Assembly (NCBI GenBank): GCA_039720395.1
Contig: CM077832.1
Coordinates: 27,515,763-27,579,762 of the forward strand
Length of the DNA stretch: 64,000 nt
Direction: 5' to 3'
DNA from: Liquidambar formosana
Taxonomy: Eukaryota; Streptophyta; Magnoliopsida; Saxifragales; Altingiaceae
The notes under the pieces are model-generated. The model made no database searches, was not told where the DNA came from, and saw only the letters and a list, made by a program, of their open reading frames with translations. The translations under genes and the position numbers were made by a program. This document shows positions 57,060 to 64,000 of the stretch, one piece after another (the first letter of the stretch is position 1; the number at the start of each line of letters is the position of its first letter).

Positions 57060-57936
57060 TATATATGTGTGTGTGTATTAATGGTAAATATAATACAAAT
57101 CATGAAAATATACGTCTAATATTTGCCCTTTACGACGTTTTGTACTATTAAGAGCTTGTAAAGGAGGCCTAAATTAGATATTCAAGTGAATGATAGATTA
57201 TGCATATGGAGGTAATTTGTTGGCTTTGGGTAAATGTCAGAATCTTTTTTTTTTTTTTTTTTTGGGTGGGGGGGGGGGGGGGGTGGTTCAACTCGATCTC
57301 AACCTCTTAACCACAAATCAGGTGGGAATTGAAACTTTTTTTATTACCAACTAAATTACAGCTTATTGGTTGATGACGGTATCTGAAATGAACAAATAAG
57401 GTAAATAACAAAGGGAAAAGGATCAACTCCACTATCTAAATTACCAAAATAAATTGCTAGGTAAGGATTAGTTGTGTGGGTGTGTGATACTGAGGGAGAG
57501 ATAAGGACAAAGTGAGTTACCAAACAAAGAAAAACCAGTGGACGCACATCAGCCCATTGTTTTTTCTATCTGTTGTCAGACAAGCAGCCCATAGTAATAG
57601 AAAGATGGCGTAACGTACGCACATACAACTATAAATTATACAGACGTGCACCTGTAGAAGCACCACCACATTGTAATGAACCCTGAAACGTCTGTTGTAA
57701 GGGTTTCCCCTTTCTTCCTCGGATTTTTAGCACTGAAAATAAGAGTTTTGTGTATGGAAGAGAATAGAGGAGATACTTTTACATACTCCACTAAGAAGAA
57801 GAAGAAGAAGAAGGAGAGATTCAAACAAACAGTTCTGGTTCAAAAGGCTTCCAGGTCGGATCGGATCAATGATTTACCAGAATACGCACTTCTTTTCTAA
57901 GTATCACCGTTGTGCAAGAAAAGCAGCAATCATAAA
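57060..57936. other. Spacer, no confident gene
   Basis: Contains T and G runs at 57247-57286. A small plus-strand frame at 57676-57900 (74 codons, with an AAG repeat) has no recognisable domain and is probably chance. Confidence 0.35.
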
Positions 57937-58722
57937 CAGTTGCGGGTCTAGGAATTTATCTTAGGGAGGGCGATTTTGTTTGGATGTAATTGTTTAATTT
58001 TTTTTCTTTCTAACTCTATAAATTAAAGGGTAAATTGTAGAAAACTCCCCTGAAGTATGGGTCAGTAGATAACCTCCTTTATGTTTTAATTTTGTCAATG
58101 TGCTTCCTTATGTTTTAATTTTTGGCAATGTGTCTCACCATCACTCGTCGTTAATGAAAATTGACGAAAATTAGTCACGTGGCTATGCATGTGATATCAT
58201 TAACGGACCCATGTTGCCCAAAATCGCTCAAATCATTGCAAAAATCATGTCTAATTGGGTGATTATCGATGATTAGTTTTATCTTCCAATTGAACTAGGA
58301 GGCACATTGACAAAATTAAAACATGAGGGGGGCTATCTGTTAACCCTCTCATACTTCAGGGGGTTTTCTGTAATTTACCCTAAATTAAATAATCATTTGA
58401 AGTTACATTCTTTATATAATAAAAATGAACAAGAACAAAGAAAATTGTTTAAACTTAATAATGAACACAAAAAGGGGCATAACCGAAGCACAAGAGACAT
58501 AACTTGAGTAAAACATGGGTAAGAGACTAAGGGCTATTTATATATAGGGGAAAAAAAGGAAAGAGAGAAGAGTAGGGGGGTCACTTATAAAACCAAAGGA
58601 GTCAAAAATATATTTTAAAAGAGGCATATTTAAAAATATAAGCAAATATGTATACTAAAAAACAATTTTCCAATGAGTGAGGGGGTCAACTGCCCCCTGG
58701 CACCCCCCTCCCTCCGCCCCTG
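57937..58722 (-). mobile_element. hAT-type element, second copy, inverted
   Basis: Read on the minus strand it starts CAGGGGCGGAGGGAGGGG then TGCC, and ends CCTAGACCCGCAACTG, matching the 40968-41498 element in termini and in internal blocks (CCCCCTCACTCATTGGAAAA, TTTTTGACTCC region). The flanks (AATCATAAA left, AATTCATAAA right) look like a TSD altered by one base. A MULE-type MITE is nested in it. Confidence 0.8.
58028..58380. mobile_element. Mutator-type MITE nested in the hAT copy
   Basis: 353 bp with about 31-bp inverted termini, GGGTAAATTGTAGAAAACTC on the left and GGGTAAATTACAGAAAACCC inward from the right. A perfect 9-bp duplication TAAATTAAA lies at 58019-58027 and 58381-58389. The 9-bp TSD is the Mutator signature. 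It has no transposase. Confidence 0.9.
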
Positions 58723-58923
58723 AATTCATAAACAATGGTATAGATCTTGTTTGTACATTTTTTTTTTTTCCTTTTCAAAGTACATGTTCGTTTTGAAGTT
58801 TACTCTAACACTGCATATATTTGGCTGATGAGAAGAGGGTGGGAAAAAAAATGCCAGATAATATTTGAAGTAATCTATGGTTTCTTTGTTGAAAAATAGG
58901 AAGGAAGATGATGAACGTTTCGA

Positions 58924-59292
58924 TTGCGAGCAGATCTGAGTATGATAATGGTGAGTCGAGTTATACCAAAAGAAGGCCTACAACGAGAATATATGTTATA
59001 TGGACCGGATCCGCGAAGGTGTAGCGCTAGACGGAACGTTCACCAGGGCTGGCATTTTCATGCACAGCAGTTGAAAGTGATCAGAGTGTGGAAATTCGAA
59101 GACGATACATTGGATGTCTTGTGTAAAATATGCAGGCTATTTGATGTATTTTACCAGGACCTCAGACAAAATCTGGGCGATCAGACCCTCTGTTATACAT
59201 CACATGGAGTGTACGTGATTAGGGTTTTGAACATATCGAGTAGAGTTTTGGTGGAGAAAGTAAAGAGGTGGAAAGTATCTGACAATTTGTAA
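58924..59292 (+). CDS. Unrecognised 122-codon ORF
   Basis: Opens MRADLSMIMVSRVIPKEGLQ and ends EKVKRWKVSDNL. It is fairly GC-richer than its surroundings and has few low-complexity residues, which is why it is listed. A possible splice acceptor (aaaatag|G) lies at about 58900. No domain, signal peptide or membrane segment was recognised. It may be an exon fragment of a larger gene or chance. Confidence 0.25.
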   Translation: MRADLSMIMVSRVIPKEGLQREYMLYGPDPRRCSARRNVHQGWHFHAQQLKVIRVWKFEDDTLDVLCKICRLFDVFYQDLRQNLGDQTLCYTSHGVYVIRVLNISSRVLVEKVKRWKVSDNL

Positions 59293-59299
59293 CCTAATC

Positions 59300-61890
59300 C
59301 TTATTGTTCACAGTGGATTTGATCTCGCTCTTCTTTGTGGATGTAGGCGTCTTGCCGAACCACATATAATTTCGGGTACTTTGCAAGGGCGGATGCACTA
59401 AGGTGCATCTACCCTCACATGCAACCACTCAAATTTGAAAAAAAAAAATGAATAAGTAATTTTATTTAAATTTACTTAAGTGCTTTAGCTCTCATTGAGA
59501 AAAATGATTAATTTTGATTAAATTTTGTTAAATTTTGATTAATTTTGGCTAAATTTACTACTGTACACTATTTTTGTAAATTATATAAAGTTAGGTTTAA
59601 TTTGTGAATTGGTTTTTATGATGTACTTATTAGTCTTATATATTATTTCATAGTTTCTATTCAGTAATGTCAATGTGTGATCCTATAACTTTTCTTTTTT
59701 TTTTTTCTATCTTGCTGAAACCTTGTCCCATATAAAGTAAATGAAGATGAAAATGTTAGGAGTAGTATATAAGGTTCTGCGTTTCTAAAAATTGTCTACA
59801 CATTTTATCATTCCAACAAAAGACCTCAATTGCGACCCTTAATTTGGGACGGACATAATATGAGTCGTAATTTATAAAAATTTGACAATTTTTGAGCAAC
59901 GATTAAAACCTAGATTCAATTAATTTACCTAATTTTCAAGTCGAAAAAAAATAAAAAGTGAAAAATAAACAACTTTGAGACGGATATATCCAATCTTTAG
60001 GTATTTTATTTATTAAATATTCAGTTGTGGGGAATATATCCGTCCAAGACAATCCTTCCAGAAGGATCTGATTTTGGCTTTACGCACAAAACCCAATTGA
60101 AACTTTCTCGGAGCTGCTTTTGGCTTTTGGTGCTAAAACACAAAACCCCTTTTTCATTCCCGCTCTGTCATCGTCTCCATCGATCATGTGCCTCTCTCTC
60201 TCTCTATCTCTCTCTCCATGTTCGAAGCAATTTCTTCTCACCGTCGATGAATTCAAAGAAGACCGTGGTTTTGGGTCGGGATATAGCTTTGCATTTGACG
60301 ACCTCAGCCATATATATGCTGTAGACGACCACCCGCCTCTTCGCCGGTGATTCTTTGACGGACATCGTCGCGCGTCCTGGTGTAAGATCTCGTTCCTAGC
60401 AGTTGCAGTAGAAGGTCTTTATTCCTCGCCATTGCCGTAGTCCGCAGTTGATTCGCGTTCTCCTAAGCCCGTTGTGCACTGGCCGTCACGAAAGCCCCCA
60501 TCTTTGCGCCATAACCAGACCCCATGTAGTATATCTCGAGGTGTGTTTGTCGTTATATCTCACGATCTTTGTTATCATTCATTCTTTACATTGAATTTAT
60601 GTCTCTCTATCCTCTGAAATTTAGGGGTTTTTTTTGCTTTTAGGGGTTTTTTTTTTTTTTTTTTTAATTAAAAAAAAAAAGAAAAACCCAAACCAATTGA
60701 ACAAAGAATGACACTAAATCAAAGTTTGGAGCAAAATAAGAAATCAATAGTAGAATTCTTGGATTGAAATCGAGTCCTTGCTTCTTTATTCTAAGAAGCA
60801 TTTCACTCTCCAGGGAACTTTAATCTGTAAGATCATGGTGGAGAGCACATGACTATTGATGCATGGGATATACTTACTTTGTGTGTTTGTTTCTTTTATT
60901 TGTGGCTGTCCTGATTTATCCTTTGTTATATATTTTGTCTCTTTATTGTGTATGCATATACATACCCACCTAGAATACCCATTCAAGAATGATACAATTG
61001 CACAAGGTGTTACCTAACATAATTTCAACACATGGATGGTGTTGGTTACATACTTTTGTGTCTTTATGATACGATCAACTTGTTTACTAACATAATCCTA
61101 TGTGATGTTGTTGGTAGCTGGCACCTTGACGTATACTCATTCTTGAATTGTCCTTTTGGACAATTTAATAATGTATACTACTCAACTATTGCGTATATGT
61201 ACATTTAAGACTTTTTTGAAAGTTTCAGCGCAGCTCCTAAATGTTCTCTGGGTATGAGCTTAGAGAGGACTAGTAATGGTTAATCCTCCCTAAATTACAT
61301 ACTTGAAGAACTGTAAGGAGATGTTGCCGAAATTTTTATAAAAGTGTTGAATGTATGTAATAACGTAATATGTGCGTAGTATATAATTCTTAAATGGGAT
61401 AGGACCACGTAACCCTTGGGAGAATATATGTTAATGTCTATTCATACTTAGACCATATGCATAATATTGCTTTAATTTTTTTATAAGTTTTATACTTATA
61501 ATTTGTAATTTTTTAAAAGATATTAATTGGATTTATCTATGTGTAGGATTCTAGATAATTTGGAGCTTTATCAACATACCATTTTATTGACTGGTGAGTT
61601 ACTACTTCCCTATATATGCTACACCACTCTGACTTGTCTCATTTTCAATTAGTGTTCTTAATGTTGGAGACCTTTATTTTATGAGGTTGAAGATGGAATA
61701 TATATAAGAGGGGTTCACTTGATTTTATTATTATTTTTCTTGGGTTCAATACTCAAACAAATAATGACCATTATGTTAGAAAGGAATTTATTGTTTTATT
61801 GGTCCTTATGTTCATGTGATTATAGATATGTTTCCATCATTGCGTGTTCAAATTTTTTTCTTCGGGAGACATGTGACAGATAGTGAGTGT
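59300..61890. other. Spacer; possible transcript leader near 60.1-60.6 kb
   Basis: Mostly AT-rich. 60050-60600 is GC-richer, with a TC repeat (about 60191-60217) and short frames without domains. It resembles a plant 5' leader and could be the start of a plus-strand transcript, but no coding exon is connected to it. T and A runs occur at 60644-60678. Confidence 0.35.
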
Positions 61891-61898
61891 TGGTTTAG

Positions 61899-62147
61899 AA
61901 TTCTGGGATTTATGATGTGCGTGATGCCAAAATGCTTTATAATGATGTTTTACGCATGTTCTCTGAAAGGACTGTTGCATTGTCTATTGTTGCATTTATT
62001 ATCATTCTCGTGGTTTCTTTTATTTGCTACTATGCTTTCGTGGCTAGAGAACAAGTTGAGTTGCATAAGCATCCCAACAATTCAAATGCAAAAAAAGTAC
62101 CTTCTAAAATAAAGAAAATTCGAAAGTCGGGCTACAGAACAAGTTGA
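61899..62147 (+). pseudogene. Exon fragment with one membrane segment and basic tail
   Basis: After an acceptor-like tttag the frame reads SGIYDVRDAKMLYNDVLRMF, a clear transmembrane helix (ALSIVAFIIILVVSFICYY), then a polar linker and KKVPSKIKKIRKSG before a TGA. A single-pass helix followed by a K/R-rich KKIRKSG motif recalls the juxtamembrane region of the plant ER stress sensor kinase/RNase IRE1, but I am not certain. No kinase or luminal domain is present here, so it is a fragment or an isolated exon. Confidence 0.4.
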
Positions 62148-62522
62148 TTGGATATGTTCCAATCTAGCTCTAACTAGATTGGATATGTTACATCTGATGA
62201 TTCCATTACATCTGTTGAGGAAAGCGCTTGAGGACGCTCAATGTAGAAATGGTGATATGCTGGCAAAGTTGGACGGCCTTATGCAATTCAAGGTCACCAG
62301 TAGAAATGGTGTTGCATTGTCTAAGCGTAGTTGTTAGTCATTATAAAATTTTCTTATTTTGTAATGCAAAGGATATGTGTCTGTTTGAAATTTATGCCAC
62401 TTTGAAGTTTTTTTTTTTTTTTTTTTTTGTTTTTTTGGTCCCTTGAAAGTTGAAATGTATATATAACCAGTATCTTGTTCTCTTGCCTTCTTGTACTGTC
62501 TGATACTTTAATTTAAATCCAG

Positions 62523-62713
62523 GGATTTTGCTCGTCTCCTTCTCCTGCCAACCTTGCTGCAGCTGGACTTGATGTAGTACACCAAGTTGAAGCCAAATAC
62601 CCAGCTTTACTTTTCAAGCAACAGCTCACAGCATTTGTGGAGAAACTGTATGGAATCATTTGGGACAAGCTACGAATAAGGAATTGTATTCATTGCTTTC
62701 CTTGTGTATCCAG
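62523..62713 (+). pseudogene. Myosin XI exon fragment
   Basis: After ccag| the frame gives [20 protein letters not shown] and [20 protein letters not shown]. This is the conserved tail (dilute/globular region) of plant class XI myosins, the actin motors for organelle streaming. A one-base indel near 62675 shifts the frame, after which a different frame restores LSLCIQ just before a GT donor at 62714. The piece coincides with a natural exon and keeps splice-like borders, so it was copied at DNA level rather than from mRNA. No other myosin exon is in the window. Confidence 0.85.
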
Positions 62714-62935
62714 GTCACTTGAAATTCAATTTGCTTTCTTCCTCTTATATTTTTATTATTTTTATTAGTAGATGATACCTTTTACATGCCAATGTTGTGC
62801 TATACATGCTGTGATCTTAAAACTCTTATAGTGCTGTCAACAACACAAACCAGCTGTTCATCTTTTTTAAGTGTCCTTAAAAAATTTTCATCCGACATAA
62901 AATGTATTGAATGAGCCATGTTATCATATTATATG

Positions 62936-62938
62936 CTA

Positions 62939-62975
<37 letters not shown>
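62936..62975. repeat. TA microsatellite
   Basis: An uninterrupted TA repeat of about 17 units between the myosin exon and the protease exons. Similar simple repeats in the window lie at 12675-12697, 13014-13042 (ATTT), 22985-23011 (CA), 41278-41313 (ATT) and 63625-63649 (TC, followed by C and A runs). Confidence 0.9.
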
Positions 62976-62978
<3 letters not shown>

Positions 62979-63039
62979 CTAAAATAACGTTGTTTGATCG
63001 GACATTCAATTTAGGCTGATCTTGAGTGTATATTTGCAG

Positions 63040-63941
63040 ATTATAAAGGAAAGTTTTCACCTTAAACAGATAGAGGGTCCTGACCCAAATTTTAATGATA
63101 TTTGTTTCTTGGGTGCTGGAAGGTATTGCTATAGTAAATCATATATCTGTCATTTTAGCATCTCTTGGTTGATTAGTTGTGCTGGCACTACCTTTCAGTG
63201 ATTTACTTGAATTGTGCTTCAGGGATGTCTCCCAACTCTCAAAGACCTTTCCAGATGTTAACATGGTATTTAGCGATGGACAAAAGCTGTCATTGTCTCC
63301 AGAAAACTACTTGTTTCGGGTAATTTGGCTAGTTCTCTTTCTTAACACTATGCCTTCTTAAAATTGACAGTGGGCCTCTAATTGCTGGCATAGCTGATTT
63401 AAAATGTTTTGAGTATGTTGTTGTATAAGCTGGTGCTCTTGATAATCATTGTTTAATGTATTTATATTTGATAACATATCTTTTTTCATTATATTTTTTT
63501 CTTGGTATGCTTTGAAGCATACAAAGGTTTGTGGTGCATATTGCCTGGGAATTTTCCCCAATGGAAAGGATTCAACTACTCTTTTAGGAGGTATTTTCTA
63601 CATTTTTTTGTGAGAACACAGCACTCTCTCTCTCTCTCTCTCTCTCTCTCCCCCCCCCCCCCCCCCCCAAAAAAAAAAAGGGGTAAAACATGCCTGTGCA
63701 TGAGTCTCTCTATATCTCTGTTTATCTGTGACAGGAATTGTTGTCCGTAATACCCTTGTGACTTATGATCAGGAGTCTGACAAGATTGGCTTCTGGAAAA
63801 CTAATTGTTCTGAACTATGGAAGGGACTGCATATTCCTGGAGCTCCTGCACCCGCACCTGTAGTTCCCTTTAGCAGGAATTCAACTATAGAAATGTCTCC
63901 TATGCCAGCTCCAAGTGGATTGCCTCAAAATGTTTTCCCAG
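63040..63941 (+). CDS. Plant aspartic protease (A1 family), C-terminal exons, partial
   Basis: Four exons (63040-63122, 63223-63319, 63518-63590, 63735-63941) join in frame with GT-AG borders, and the last ends in a donor, so the gene continues past the window. They encode KQIEGPDPNFNDICFLGAG, DVSQLSKTFPDVNMVFSDGQ, KLSLSPENYLF, GAYCLGIFPNGKDSTTLLGG and VVRNTLVTYDQESDKIGFWK. This is the C-terminal lobe of membrane-anchored plant pepsin-like proteases, followed by a Pro-rich linker. Both catalytic Asp motifs (DTGS and DSGT) belong to earlier exons, and none was found upstream; a myosin exon lies there instead. The gene may therefore be 5'-truncated. The exons seen are undamaged. Confidence 0.85.
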
Positions 63942-64000
63942 GTAGAGAAAGTCTGCCATGATTTAGTTCATTGCTGGACTGGTTACTTGTTGGCCACTTA

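Noticed and set aside
1..64000. CRISPR arrays, rRNA genes, bacterial operons or organelle inserts
   Set aside because: No regular spacer-repeat arrays, no rRNA motifs and no organelle gene stretches were seen. The tandem repeats present are few-copy and eukaryotic in character.

Overview
The window is nuclear DNA from a dicotyledonous flowering plant. It has intron-containing genes with plant-specific families (class A heat-shock factor, BPA1-type RRM protein, defensin-like peptide), AT-rich introns and spacers, and a dense load of plant transposons (L1-type LINE, Copia, solo LTRs, TRIM-like elements, MULEs, hAT and Stowaway MITEs, Helitron, tRNA-derived SINE). No organelle or bacterial tract was recognised, and the species cannot be named from sequence alone.

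Layout. 1-7 kb: a full-length but broken LINE with a clean target-site duplication (TSD), an RNase H-like scrap, a small LTR remnant with a tRNA-Met primer site, and a Stowaway MITE. 7.0-8.3 kb: the second exon of an HsfA1-type heat-shock factor; its DNA-binding first exon is not in the window. 11.3-19.5 kb: a complete five-exon gene for a BPA1-like RRM protein, with a 5.1-kb first intron full of small transposons. 22.3-29.5 kb, minus strand: a complete five-exon NOB1 gene (18S rRNA 3'-end endonuclease), with retroposed insertions in its introns. 30-43 kb: transposon territory, with a tandem TRIM-like LTR array, a 1.7-kb solo LTR, nested MULEs, LINE and LTR-retrotransposon remains, and a hAT element. 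43.4-51.7 kb: a Copia element with two LTRs and its TSD, a piece of a DEAH-box RNA helicase gene, and a solo LTR of the same Copia family with a different TSD. 52.4-53.1 kb, minus: a two-exon gene for an eight-cysteine defensin-like secreted peptide, visible only when spliced. 54-59 kb: a Pack-MULE-like element carrying a multicopper-oxidase fragment, tandem repeats, a Helitron end, and a second hAT copy with a MULE MITE nested in it. 61.9-64 kb, plus: a membrane-segment fragment, a myosin XI exon, then well-spliced exons of the C-terminal half of a plant aspartic protease that runs off the window.

The genes do not form a pathway; this is a gene-sparse euchromatic stretch shaped by repeated insertion. 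I found no convincing wholly new system. The most noteworthy items are the spliced defensin-like gene, the row of unrelated gene fragments at 61.9-64 kb, the gene-fragment-bearing MULE, and the insertion history readable from TSDs. Coordinates of introns, TSDs and TIRs were read by eye; family names rest on remembered motifs, not searches.
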